Below, piece by piece: positions 45,971 to 57,728 of a stretch of 64,000 bases of DNA. Below the pieces are notes generated by a model, which worked only from the letters and a program-made list of their open reading frames with translations, searched no databases and was not told where the DNA came from. This stretch comes from Marchantia polymorpha subsp. ruderalis. Taxonomy: Eukaryota > Streptophyta > Marchantiopsida > Marchantiales > Marchantiaceae. Position numbers and translations under genes: made by a program. The stretch lies in contig AP031358.1 of assembly GCA_037833965.1 (NCBI GenBank), positions 19,786,001-19,850,000 of the forward strand, read 5' to 3'. Position 1 is the stretch's first letter; the number at the start of each line of letters is the position of its first letter.

Positions 45971-48900
45971 ATTTCTCCATTGTGAAGGTGAAAACTAGAC
46001 CCTCGTCGGTTTGAACGCCGGCCACATGTGCCGACATCGTGCTCGTCTTTATCTCCTACGTCGTAATTTCGTCCACCAACTTTTCAAGAAGGAATGAATA
46101 TTGAGCGTGCATGCAATGATTCAAGGCCTACCTTGCCCTCAAGATACAGGTTGAAATCTTGCGCGACGGATCAGATACAACTTCTTGTTATCATATTGAT
46201 ATTTTATTGAATGAGTAAATTATACAGTCGATTTAAATTAGTATTATATATACACATATCGATTATTTTATTCAATTCCATTACAACATTCAGGAATTCT
46301 TCTTGTAATGGATATTCATTATGTTTTCAGGTTTATTTTACAACAATAGTTTTTTAGTAAATATCACGTCATTGTAGAGGTTGATTTATATCATGTTTTA
46401 TATTGATGTTTTTACATAACACCTTGATTGAGTTCTCCAGAGGTTGGTAGGGCAACATCTTCATGAGTTACTCATACAGTCTGAAAGATATAATAATAAA
46501 GTGTTTCATGGTCAAGACTCTTCATCAGTGTACTTTCGTTTGACGTCCTCAATCTGTTTGGACTTTACATGCAGATCACGTTACTTGTGAGAGTTAATTA
46601 GACGATTTAGACCGTCCATTAAGTTGGTACGGGAATCAAGTTGTTGAAGATTTGGACAGATGATACAGACGCAAACATCATGATCCTCAAATATCCTGCT
46701 TCTCAAACCGTTCACGAGGGCTATACCTATTAACTTAGCTGCGGAAAAAACTTGAAAAAGTTAAAATAAATCCATATCTTCGTTGTAGAATGCATTGGAG
46801 TTATCTTGCAATATGATGATGACTAATCAACATTAAAGGACTAGAACAACCTGTCCAAACCGAAGGCGGTAGTATTTTCATAATTTCATCATCGGAGTAA
46901 TCGTTGGGAGATAACTAGGGAAGTGTTAGTTATACTTCACTTACTGCTAATTAGCCTTCACCCTCCTATACGTTCGTCTCTGATTGGTTGAGCGTCTTAT
47001 TTTGGAATTAGTTGCTACTCATACACGAACGTTATAATCATGTTATGGACCATTCAGATAACTTCATATAGTGGAGTGACGGATAACTAGACTCTCCCGG
47101 ATAACTCTTAAGGTAGATATACATGTCTTCTTTTATGTTAGGTTAGGCCATTAAACGCAAGAGAGAACATTAACTCTTGGAGAATTTGGATCCTTTACTT
47201 CTAATGAGATAAACACACAATGCAACACAAAGGTTTCCTAGTTTTGTATGACATTGAATTTACTAGAATTAAAAAATCAAAGTTATTATATTAATCAACT
47301 AATCATTATTCAACTATCTAAAGTTGACAGAAATTTTATTTTTTCTTGTAGAATTTAAAATTTTAAATTTAAAATAAATCATCTTAATAGGAGTACCTAA
47401 ATTTTCTTGAGACTAACATGTTAAAAATGAAACAATATTTTTTTCAAAATGAAATTGGTAAAACATGAAAAAGATACAAACTAAATACAATTTTCATTTT
47501 TGTGTTAGATCGATATTGCAACTCTGATCGATGTAAACAAAAAAATCATCATCAACACTGTCATCTCATCTAATCATTATTGCTTCTAATATTGAGTCTA
47601 CGCTCTTCAATTCCATTATTGCTGAGGGAGTGGAAGATGTTCTCATGACAATATCTCATTATTCATAAACTTCATAGACTTGAAACTTAACGCAATTGTT
47701 ATCTCTAACAAAAATGTTCTCTTGGGCCCCGTTCGTTGTGGGCAAGAATGTTCTCATATAGAACTAGATTAATGTCCAAATTTGAATTAGGAAACGAACC
47801 TTTACTTATCACAGTCAACCTTGAAGTCTGAATTCGTGAGCATATGTTAAACCTATTTACTGTGGTTCTGGAGAGCTCGGTCTAGTTATTGTTGGCGTGT
47901 GCAGTCTGATCCACTGCCCTTGAGATAATCGACCGAGCCAAACAGATAGAGAAAAAGTAAGATTTACAAATTAAGAGATTCACGTGCAGTCTTGCTGAAA
48001 TTCCCTACTTTTCCCGATGTTTACCCACCGTGGAGTGGTAGAAAAATGCATACATGTACTACCGATACTGAACATGTTGTCAATCATGTGAGCCTATAAG
48101 AAGACTACAAATTCAGACCAAGTAGTAATAATTAAAGGAAACCAAATTGGATTGAAAATTTCAATTTTCCGGAAAAAGTGATGTCTGATAACGACTCCAT
48201 GTAAAAGCATAGAGATGAGGCAAGGTAGGCAAATATTTAGACAAGATATTTAATATTATTTTTTTCTCACATGGGGTGGGTGATGATATTGGGGCTGTGA
48301 TAAGTGTCTAATGATACTGAATGACTGGCAAAGAAGGACTGTCAACTACAGATTGAGGATTTAACATTTCCTTAGGTGTTGGTAGAATGTGAACAAATCT
48401 GAAATGTACAATTGCAGCAATGTCGGAAACAGTGGCACCAAAAGTCTCTGCTTGATGCATTTATTATGAGACTCTGACTGAAGTCAACAATATCCACTTC
48501 CTTTGACCAGGAAATATTAAAAAATAAATATACAGAATATTAGTTGTGAATGATTCATGAAACTGTATCATCAAATATTTTGATTAGCTTTCTTACACAA
48601 TGATAGTGGACATGTTTTGGACCTTGATTTCCACTCAAAGGAAGGCCAAGCGGATCATATATTAACCTAATTACAGTAGACTCCCTCTGAAGTAAGCATC
48701 CGGATTAAGCACTCATATTTTATAAAAAAAATTTAGGAATCACATTTCTTTAGTTGAGTTTTTCATGGATTTTAAATTGAGTCAAGTTTTGAAGATTCTT
48801 GCGTTTGAACTACGGAGTGATAGTCCTGATTTTACATTGCAGCGATTCAAACAATTTTCTAACATCATTAAACTTTTCTTCAATCTCTTTTCAAACTTTG

Positions 48901-48979
48901 GAGCAGAACAATTGATACTGTATATCAACAAATTGTTCATAAAATAAACTTAATTTAATTAAAAACAACCGTGTTTTCT
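45971..48979. other. AT-rich stretch, no gene recognised
   Basis: No ORF above about 60 codons and no transposon motif seen. Confidence 0.5.
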
Positions 48980-49440
48980 AATCCGAATCTGATTCTTGAG
49001 AGATGAAAATGTCATCATTGTTCAGATTCTCTTCAACCATCTTCATTGTCTCCAAAAGCTCTTCGATGTCTTTTATGCAACTGCAATTTATTAACCTCTT
49101 TCATCATCGACACTAACGATTCATAAGTTTTTCTTAACCCACAAAAATATTTAAAGCTGCGATAACATGTGCAACTTCTGTCATTGACTATTTCATTTTG
49201 TTCATTGTTTCCTCGTAGACTTCTCAAGTCATTATTTCCGCCTTCACAAATGCATTTTTGATGGAAATTGGTGACACAATTGCGAAACTTCTTTAGCATA
49301 ACTCGCAGCATCTAGCAAATAAATTGGAATCTCATTTGCAACTTCAGCATGAACATGTCGCAATTCCTGCCCATATTTAGTGTTTAGTTTAAATTTTTCC
49401 CCCGTTTGTTCCACATCTATTTATAGCTATTTCACTAACA
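48980..49440 (-). pseudogene. Decayed coding remnant, family not recognised
   Basis: Minus-strand frames show a protein-like run, EQTGEKFKLNTKYGQELRHV, then EVANEIPIYLLDAASYAKEV and SQLCHQFP. After frameshifts it continues EEVYEETMNKMK-like and ends KDIEELLETMKMVEENLNN with an acidic tail, ISQESDSD. The amino-acid composition and acidic end look like a real gene or transposon ORF, but I cannot name it. Confidence 0.3.
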
Positions 49441-52400
49441 TCATACTCGCGACTGGAGCACTTTTACTGGGAGCATAGTCTTCTTTATGTTATCTGTAAT
49501 ATTGAGGCGTTTTCAGTTCGATTTCTTCTATATTGCTGCTAGACCAGACGATTAGGTTGTGATATTTCAAAAGAAATTATCTAATAGCTAAGTTCCAGGG
49601 TCAAGTTGAGTATTTAGGCTGCATTACAAGTTAGGTCCAATATAGTTTTCTTAACGTATCCCGAGTGTTATTAAACACTTTTCAGATTACATATATCTTA
49701 TTATTTTAAGCTTGATCATGAAATATATTCTATTATCTATGAAGTAAAAAATTAAAACACAAGATATATTTAAACAATCAAACTGAATACATAAGAAACT
49801 AATTTTTTTTATTTAATTCGAGATGAATCGATAAAGTGATTGTTCACAGCACTTGTATTTTAACCTGAAAGTTAGGTGGTTTATTCATCACTGCATCACA
49901 CAACCCAATAAGCTTATATTAGAGAAGTAATTTTAATCAATTTAAGTATGATTGGTTAGAGAGTATTATATCAACCCTATCGAACGAATCAAAAAATGCT
50001 AGCGGTAATTATTTGAATTTCAATAAAAATTTTCAGCCTAGCAACATTTAATTAGATATACGCGTGTTTTCTCTAGAGATTTTCTATAAAAAGTTACTAT
50101 ATACCAATAATTTTCTTTATCAAACTACTATATACCAGAGGCCAACTTTTTACTTCAAATTTTTACCCAGAGCATGACCATCAGCGGCGAAATATGCTAA
50201 CCCATGCTATTCAAATTACGCCCATGTATTCAAATGTTGCTTTTAGCTCGAATTAAGTCAGACATTCATTTTCAGGTCGTTTTGGGGTTCCGAGCATCAA
50301 GCAAGAATCCATAGATGTAGCCTATGTCCACATGCCTAAAAGCAACAATGAACATGCCCCCTTGAAACCTGCTATGACCTAATGATCAAAGGTAGGTTAT
50401 TCCCACAAGTGAGTCAAAACATTGCACTTATGAGCAAAGGAAGGATGGGAAAATGTCCTTGGAGTTACACGATGAGAGAAACTGAAATTATGGGCACAAA
50501 AACCTAGAAAATTATAATTTAATATTCTGGTGCTCAACAGTTGCTTCCCACATCAAAAATTCCTTACACTTTTCACCTTTTTCCTTCAGTTTGGTGGCGT
50601 GGTACCATTCAAATCCAGCTGCACGAGCATCCTTAGATTACTTGCGTTGGCATAATGTGATTCTCAGTAACCTCTTCTCTTTGATTGCCATGAAAGTTTT
50701 CCTCGATATAAGTCTCGATTGACATGACACCACGAAGTCCTTCTGGATCATTTAGAGACCAAACTGTTAAGCAACTGCAGAGTATCTTTAGGGAGCTAAA
50801 ATGTATTTCCCTGCGATTCCTGTCACGTACATAACCAACAGACCTCTCTGCACAAATCCAGACTTGTACTAGCGCCCATTGAGGATCATTCGTAGTCAGG
50901 AATCTTCAGCTACTGATCATGGCCGATAAATCGGATTGTACCTCATGGTGATAAATTATATACATTCAATCTCGATCTGAAAAGTGCTCTTGTCTATCCT
51001 GTCATTCACGGAAAAAAGACTGTTATTATTTCCATCATATCTTACAGGAGGACACGAGAGACCAGGACGGTTCAAATACAGGCACAGTGCGACGACTATA
51101 AGTGGAGTACATCCAGAACACGGCTATATTCCATACAGTCACGAAATTTGGCCTTGTCTGTCTTTGCATACTTCTAAATATGGTGTTTGATTCCATTGCA
51201 CTGAAATGCATACAGCTTTAACTGTAGTCAGACGCAGTACGTACATAACTTTTCCTGCGCTTGGTTTCATGTCTGTTCACTTCCCATACGGTTGGTCTCG
51301 ATCTTTGACCTTCATTGATACATATTACTCTGAATCCAGATCTGTACTCACCATCTCCGCTTAGCACCTTGGCTCTCCAGAACATGTTTGGTAGACTCGG
51401 TTGACCAGCTTCATAGCATTCTCAAGACCTTACGCTCTCCGCACGCGTGGAAAAATGTTGCTCGGCTCAGCATTCTACCTTTTCCGTTTAATCCATGTAC
51501 TTTTGCCTCCTTCGTTACGCCTGCGAGGCAGGCTGGCTCATCCAAGCTCTACCCGTGTAAGCTTTTTGGCTATGAGCTGTCCAGTCTTGTTCAAACGTCC
51601 TTCCTAGAGACTTTAACCTTGTTATTGAACTCTTTGTAGATCTCTGGAATCCAGCATCATCGTGTGTTTAAACACACTTCTGGCCTCGTTGTACGTTGTT
51701 ACATGTACTCGCTCCTGCGGTCGTACACAGTGAAATGAAGAGAATGTTTCTGATCCGAGAGGCAAAACTCTGAGGAAAGTAATCTAGACGAATCTCTGAA
51801 AAACAACGACTAGACTTCTTTCTCCAGCATCATATTACCCAAACGCCATCAAAAGTGCCAATGACATAGAAAGTTCAAGGTTTGGTAATTTCAAAATTGA
51901 AAAACATCCTCGAAATCCTACGGTACTGATGAAGAGAGCGATGCCTTACTTATATATTTCACGTTATATTCATACATGTAGAAGCGTTCACTTGAGTCAC
52001 AAGACAAACTTGTTGAAACTTCCTCGGTGTATTACTATCGCTCTTATACACAAGAGATGCTGTTGTGATGATGCTAGGAAAGCTTTATGCTAGGGGCCAT
52101 AACCTTATATCTCCTCACTAGGATCCTCACCAAACATCTCCTCCGTGTACTTGTTGTACCCAGTCCAATCTTCCGTGGGTTCCAACAACTCAACTCCGCT
52201 TAAGTGGTACTAATACGAATTTCTAAAAGCATCCACGGCAGGAGGCACGAACCTTCCCCGAAACTTCACTACTGTCTGAACTTGTTTGCAGAAGAAGGCA
52301 GATATTAAAAAAAACGATCGTGGATATAGTTGATGATTCTGACAGTGAAACTTGAATAGCGCCAGCTATTTTATGAATATGATGAAAGTGTTCCGCCACT

Positions 52401-52780
52401 TTCTCCGGCGGAATAAATAAAATTTTATACTGCAGCTCTGACGCCATAGATAGGCTAAACTACAAGATTGATATGACACGTTGAGCTACAATCTCAGTCT
52501 AATACAAATACGAAAAGGGTAGCTGCTATCCCAATGTTGCAGCTCTCAGTAATCACTAAACAAATCCTTTCCGCAATCGGGCAGATTTCCTAGAGGTTTT
52601 GGACTAAAATCCAGAATATCAGCTGATCTTTCAAATGGATAAACGGCGGCCCATCTCAAAAGCCTGCAGAAGGTCAGTTGACATGACAGGCTATCAATAA
52701 GATAATGCATGGGGAAGCTCAAGAACTGGACAGACGTCTCAGTGTAACAGGATAAATGACAGACGATGAATTTACAAAAC
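49441..52780. other. No gene recognised
   Basis: AT-rich to about 50.9 kb, then more balanced. Short frames (for example 52223-52447 minus, 51388-51639 plus) have no motif. The last few hundred bases are probably the 3' UTR of the oxidoreductase. Confidence 0.45.
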
Positions 52781-54994
52781 TCAAACAGCAGCCAGAACTT
52801 TGGGAGACTCTTTGGGCAAGTCAGACGTTCCGGGGAATTGGCCGATATCATGGCCATCCACGCTGTTGTACAAATTCTGGAGCCCAACACTGAATTCTTC
52901 CGGGTTTTGATCTCCTTGATCGCGGTAGTTGGCGATGTGTTCTGCAAGAGCCATGCCACTCAAAGCCGCTGCCTCCAGACTCGATCCCAGTAGCCAATCC
53001 CCACAAATTCCCACCCGGCCTTGTGCATCAAATATACAGGGTATCTCTGGTGTGTTGGTGGGCAGAGCTGCGCCCCAGAGTTGCAGACGACTGTAAACCG
53101 GCGCTGGCAACGATCCTTCTGATAATCCGAGAGCAGTTTCGACCCCGAGAAGCATGTCCCGGGTCACTTTCTCAGCTTTCGCATGAGGGATGCTTTCCTG
53201 TGGAACTTTGTTCTTCTTTCCGTAAGGGCCCGTACTGAAGAAAGTCCAGCACTGCGGAGACTGCTCAGCGCCATTCAGCTTGGCGGAATTGTTGCCCATC
53301 CATGACAGAGAGTTGACTCCTTGTACGAACGCTCCTTCGAAAGGGGCCGAGGGCAGAGGCTCCTCGAAAGCAGCCAGCAGGGCCCAGATGGAGCTCAATT
53401 CGAGTCGCTTCATCTGGCGAGCAATTTGTGCCACTCCCGCCGGAGCCAAGAGACGATTCGCACAAATGCCGTTGTGTGCAATAACCACAGCGTCGAACTC
53501 ACCTTGAGGTTTTTTGTTTTCGCTCAATGTCCAGCGTCCTTGCTGAGCGGTCATTCTACTGATCCAGCACGGTCTCCTCACCTCTATTTTGGTCGCCTGC
53601 GACACAATGTGGTCGGCCAAGTACCTCATTCCATTCGTGCCCACATACCTCGTGGCGGCAGGAAGCTCGGTGTACTCACCACCGGCTTGCAGGTTCCCAA
53701 TGCTCCCTTTCCATTCCTTCACTGCTCCCTCGGAGATCCAGCGATCTACCAGCTTCTGGAAACGGGGGTCGGTCACGGTGAAAAACTGTGCTGCGTGGTC
53801 GAATTCCAAGCTCTTCGAACCGCGCTGGACCACAGACCTCGTGGCCATCCGCCCTCCCAGACCGTGCTTCCCCGTGTCGAAAACCGTCGATTTGATGCCC
53901 AATTCTTGCAGTGTCAGAGCACAGACTAGACCCGACATACCTCCGCCGAGAATGGCGATGTTGGGGTTCTTGTTCATGGGGGTTTGGAAATTCACCGGCT
54001 CCACCACGGGCTTCTTCTTCTTCTCCACCTCCTCGACCCACTCTCTCCGCCCCGTTCTGTCATACTGCGGTGCTCCCCCGGAGGACTTTCCCGCTCCGCC
54101 TCTCTCGTCTCTGAATGACCTCGCCGTCCCAGAATTCGACGGTGCCCCTCCGGAAGAGCTGGAATTCCTCGCTCCGCTGGCGTCTGATCTCCCGTCTGCT
54201 CCGCCCTGACCTCGGCCACTGGAAAACCTACTGGGCCCTCTTTCGCTCGACCCAGCAGCAGCAGCAGCAGCCGGGACGGGCTTCCCTCCATTCATCCTCC
54301 GCTCGTAGGCCTCCCTGTTGCGCGCGGTGGCGTCTGCTCTGCCACCGGAGAAGCTTCTGGATTGAGCATTGTCATCCTCATCGTTTCTGGAAGCTCTCGG
54401 CGCCCACCTTCCTGCTCCCTCGTTGCGATTTTGGTACGACCCTGCGCCGGGAGCCCTCCTTTCTCCGCTACTTCGCATCTGATATCCGTCCCTGTCTCTG
54501 CTGCTATCACTAGAAGAAGAATTCGGTGCGCTAGAGCGCGCAATTTCTTTGGGACTTTTGCGACCAGCGAAGCTTTTCACGGTCACTTCGCCATCTCCCT
54601 CGTCGTCCGAGTCCCACTCGTAGCGAAATTCTTCCGCCTCCGCCGGGAATCTTCTCGCAAGCCCACTCTTCAAGGAAGAAATGTCCGGTTTGAACGACCC
54701 AGGCTCACCATTCGCCGAATCCCTTCGATCTTTTCGACTAGCCATGCCCCTGATGCTCCCTAAATTGAAAGCGCCGTTTCCATAGAACTCGAAATTGGAC
54801 CCCAAATTTCGTCGTCCTCGAACTCTCGTAATTCTCAGTCCTGTGACCGAATACGAAGTCACAGTCGCTGCGCAGGAGGAGGAGGAGGAGGAAGAGGAGG
54901 GGGAGCAGGAGGAACTTCCAAACAACAGACACTGCGATGCGCGGGACGCAGACACAGCCAATTGCTGCTGGCCAGCAGCTACCAGAGTCCGCAT
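52781..54994 (-). CDS. FAD/NAD(P)-binding renalase-like oxidoreductase with long disordered N-terminal extension
   Basis: This is one uninterrupted 737-aa reading frame. Residues about 345-375 hold a Rossmann dinucleotide-binding motif (IAILGGGMSGL, then an acidic residue in VFDTG), followed by GLGGRMATR. The core includes LEFDHAAQFFTVTDPRF, and the C-terminus has the second flavin-contact motif VGICGDWLLGSSLEAAALSG (about 660-685). This matches the plant family typified by Arabidopsis At3g04650, annotated as FAD/NAD(P)-binding oxidoreductase and related to animal renalase. Its substrate in plants is not established. The first ~60 residues are Ser/Arg-rich and could be a plastid transit peptide (inference). 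Residues about 110-335 are low complexity, rich in Arg, Ser and Gly, and predicted disordered. The plant relatives I recall are nearer 480 aa, so the extension is unusual. Alternative in-frame starts are Met84 (MASRKDRR) and Met340 just before the Rossmann fold. I kept the first ATG because the frame stays open to it. Confidence 0.85.
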   Translation of the reverse strand: MRTLVAAGQQQLAVSASRASQCLLFGSSSCSPSSSSSSSSCAATVTSYSVTGLRITRVRGRRNLGSNFEFYGNGAFNLGSIRGMASRKDRRDSANGEPGSFKPDISSLKSGLARRFPAEAEEFRYEWDSDDEGDGEVTVKSFAGRKSPKEIARSSAPNSSSSDSSRDRDGYQMRSSGERRAPGAGSYQNRNEGAGRWAPRASRNDEDDNAQSRSFSGGRADATARNREAYERRMNGGKPVPAAAAAAGSSERGPSRFSSGRGQGGADGRSDASGARNSSSSGGAPSNSGTARSFRDERGGAGKSSGGAPQYDRTGRREWVEEVEKKKKPVVEPVNFQTPMNKNPNIAILGGGMSGLVCALTLQELGIKSTVFDTGKHGLGGRMATRSVVQRGSKSLEFDHAAQFFTVTDPRFQKLVDRWISEGAVKEWKGSIGNLQAGGEYTELPAATRYVGTNGMRYLADHIVSQATKIEVRRPCWISRMTAQQGRWTLSENKKPQGEFDAVVIAHNGICANRLLAPAGVAQIARQMKRLELSSIWALLAAFEEPLPSAPFEGAFVQGVNSLSWMGNNSAKLNGAEQSPQCWTFFSTGPYGKKNKVPQESIPHAKAEKVTRDMLLGVETALGLSEGSLPAPVYSRLQLWGAALPTNTPEIPCIFDAQGRVGICGDWLLGSSLEAAALSGMALAEHIANYRDQGDQNPEEFSVGLQNLYNSVDGHDIGQFPGTSDLPKESPKVLAAV

Positions 54995-55975
54995 TGCCCC
55001 TCCTTCCCACGCGCTGCTCTGCTGCTTCCCCCACTGCCCTCGAAGCCTGCCGCCTCACCCGTCCACAATCACTGCTCAGCTCCGGGTGATTGAACCGACC
55101 GCATGATTCTCACGACCTCCCTCATCCGGATGCCCAACGAACGCACGCTGCGAATCTTCCACCATTTACATCGAGGTCCAAACGAACACAATCTCGACGT
55201 CGACGTCCGAGAGAACCCGGGGACGAGATGACACTGCGCACGCCCCGCCCGGGGTTTAGGGTTGAGGGGTAGCAGCGAGCGAGCGCTGGTCACCGTATTC
55301 TGCGTTCCGGAAATCCCCCAAGTGGATAGCGTTCAATGATGGAGTCAACACGTCGACACCACGTGACTTCATTTGGAATTTGGACTTAGGACTTAGGACT
55401 TCTTCTAAGCAAAGGTCCTCGGGCTTTACTTTCACGGACTTAGAGAAATTCCCTTCGAGGACCACAATCTCACTGTAAGACCCCCATATCGACACCCTCT
55501 GACCTTCCGTGCCGGTCATGTGTCGTCGCGAAGAGTAACCAATGGCAGCGCGATGCCCTCGTGGGCGCAAGGCAGTATTGTACTCTGCTGCAATATGCAG
55601 CAGAGTACTAAGAGGGATGGGATACAATAGTAGATTGCAATGACAAATTATCACTACAAACACATGTGACACGTTCCAAAAGTGAAGAGTTCAATAAATT
55701 TGAGTAGTGTATACAAATTTCATGTAAAATTATATATATATATATATATATCTATATCTATCTATGTATGTAATTAATTTGGTTGGGATACTTTAGCTAT
55801 CACTCATTTTAGGTTAATTAACATTCACTCTATGTATTAGGGTAAGATATAATTAGCCAAGTGGTCAAAACTTGTAACCCCGAAGTACTCAGTTTGTGTA
55901 AAGGTGGAGTTTTGAGATTGTAGTCTTTGCATACTAGGAGGACCATGGAACCTCCTTTGCAAGATACCATCCGGA
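54995..55975. other. Upstream region of the oxidoreductase gene
   Basis: Probable promoter and 5' UTR of the minus-strand gene; CCAAT on the plus strand at about 55538. A lone TTTAGGG word at about 55254 is not a telomere array. Confidence 0.35.
55730..55768. repeat. (TA)n microsatellite with TCTA tail
   Basis: About ten TA repeats followed by TCTATATCTATCTATG. Confidence 0.95.
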
Positions 55976-56346
55976 AACAAGATTATGTTCATCGTCAATC
56001 CGAAGTGTGCCAACGGAAGAACCGAGGATTCATTAAAGAATATGCTCCTCAATTTTATAGCTTGTCTGGGCAATAATCGGAATATTTTGGAAAAACTCAC
56101 CACATGTCCTCAGCAGTTTGCGCCACTTAGCTTGCGCAAGAGTCCATCCGGCACGGAGCGGCGGCCGTCATTGCAATCGGTGGGGATGAGACGCTTCATG
56201 AAGTGTTCAATGGCTTTTTCAAGAATGGGAAGCCGATCAGTGATTCATTTCCTGCGCAGAAAATAGCTCTCAGATTTATACTCATGTGCACGGGCTTCGA
56301 ACTCCCTCAAATTTTTGGCTGGAATAGTGACCCACCAGAGCCATAG
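55976..56346 (+). pseudogene. Intronless fragment of a sphingoid long-chain-base kinase 2/DAG-kinase-like gene
   Basis: The first frame reads MFIVNPKCANGRTEDSLKNM, followed by LGNNRNILEKLTTCP. After a frameshift near 56120 it continues LAQESIRHGAAAVIAIGGDE, TLHEVFNGFFKNGKPISDSF and GFELPQIFGWNSDPPEP, then a TAG. This is the N-terminal half of the diacylglycerol-kinase catalytic fold, closest by eye to Arabidopsis LCBK2 (At2g46090), which phosphorylates sphingoid bases or related lipids. The nucleotide-binding GGDGT is GGDET here. No intron is seen over about 120 codons, and the sequence stops 130 bases before the mobile unit at 56483. A processed copy or a trapped exon cluster are both possible. 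It cannot be functional. Confidence 0.7.
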
Positions 56347-56477
56347 ATCAGCTTTCGGTGACAATAGCTTGAGTATGGAATGCTACTTGGACTACAGTAG
56401 CTCTAGGTTCTTCGCAAAGGTACAATTTAAATTGATACCAGGTACTTGGCTCACTTGGCTAATTATCGCTAGTATAT

Positions 56478-56482
56478 GAATG
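56478..56482. repeat. Target site duplication GAATG (left)
   Basis: Matches 61864-61868 directly outside the unit. Confidence 0.8.
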
Positions 56483-56984
56483 TGTGGTACCCCACTTTTG
56501 GCAATTTTGAGGAAATTAAAACATTTTTGGAAAACTGTACCCTGGCAGCATTGTAAATAGCCTTCGGTACATCAAAACAGAGTGAATCCGGAAGATCGCG
56601 GGGATTCTCGAGGGATCTTGTAGAATCTGGGATTTGGGGTGCCGCAGCAAGCACAGGCACCACCCTCCCTGCGAGCTCCGCAGTTAGGATCTCTACAGCG
56701 CAAGGCGCAAAACCCGCCTTCGGAGGTTGTGTCCGCGGCTGTAGGGAAACCCCCCGTAATTAGGTAAACCCTCGGGCGCCTTGACCAAGTTAGGGTCCCG
56801 TTGGAAAGAGCTCGACGCGCTGATTCTAACGAGCCCAAGAACGCTTGGAGCGGACGAGGACTTAGGGAGTTATCGCTACTGGAAGAAACGGAGGCGGTCG
56901 CCTACGGCGGAAGGAGTTCGCCACCGGCGCGAATTCCGCCTACGCGGAAGGGGGATTCAAGTTTTGTCCTATGCCCAGACGAAG

Positions 56985-57445
56985 GCGTTCGCCTGTGCAC
57001 AGGCAAAGTAGGGTTAGGGAAGGCGCGAAGTCCGCCTACGCACAGGCGTTCGCCTGCGCACAGGCACTTCGGCGTCGGCGGAAAATCCGCCTTGGGCCCT
57101 AGAAATGCGCCTTGTGAGGTAGAAGGTGTACGACGCCTTCCGCGCCAGCGCAGCGCAGCGTACGTCGGAGGAGCCGCCCGAGTAATCCAATAGGTACGGA
57201 CGTGCGGACGGCACGGGTGGATGCGCTCTTGGACGGACGGAGTTGCGGCGGCGGAAGCGCCGACGGAGAGACAAGGAACGGACAGACTGGACGGAGACGG
57301 CTGACCACGGTCAACGCCTTCCGCGCCAGCGCAGCGCCGCGGACGGAATTCGCCTGCGCACAGGCGAACGCCTGTGCACAGGAGGATGTTCAAGTTCCGC
57401 GCCGGCGGAGAATCCGCCGAGGCCCCTGCCTGCGCACAGGCAGGA
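56985..57445 (+). repeat. Cluster of GCCTGTGCACAGGC/GCCTGCGCACAGGC palindromes in the leader
   Basis: Perfect or near-perfect 14-base palindromes recur at about 56991, 57041, 57051, 57352, 57369 and 57428, among other GC-rich dyads such as CGCCTACGGCGG. Confidence 0.75.
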
Positions 57446-57728
57446 GTTGAATTTTTGTCCGACATGCGGACGCACGCGTCAAGGCAGAAGGAGATTGGCC
57501 GAAGGGCGGTACGAACAAGTGTACCGCGCAAGGCGGAAAACTCGCCTTCGGCGCTACGCCCCCATGTCCGCAGGGCGACACGCTCGCGGAGTTCAAATCC
57601 GCCAATTCGAGCGTGAGAGTTTAATCGACGACGGCGGAGCGTGAAGCCGCGCGTGAGAGCGAAGACCGTTCCAGCGTACAGCCGGCGCGGCCATCAAGTG
57701 AGACGTTCTTCACGACCAAGAGACGACC

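Noticed and set aside
52546..52959. 137-aa minus-strand ORF as a separate gene
   Set aside because: Overlaps the oxidoreductase C-terminus in another frame and has no motif.
53321..53929. 202-aa plus-strand ORF
   Set aside because: Antisense shadow of the FAD oxidoreductase, which has clear cofactor motifs on the minus strand.
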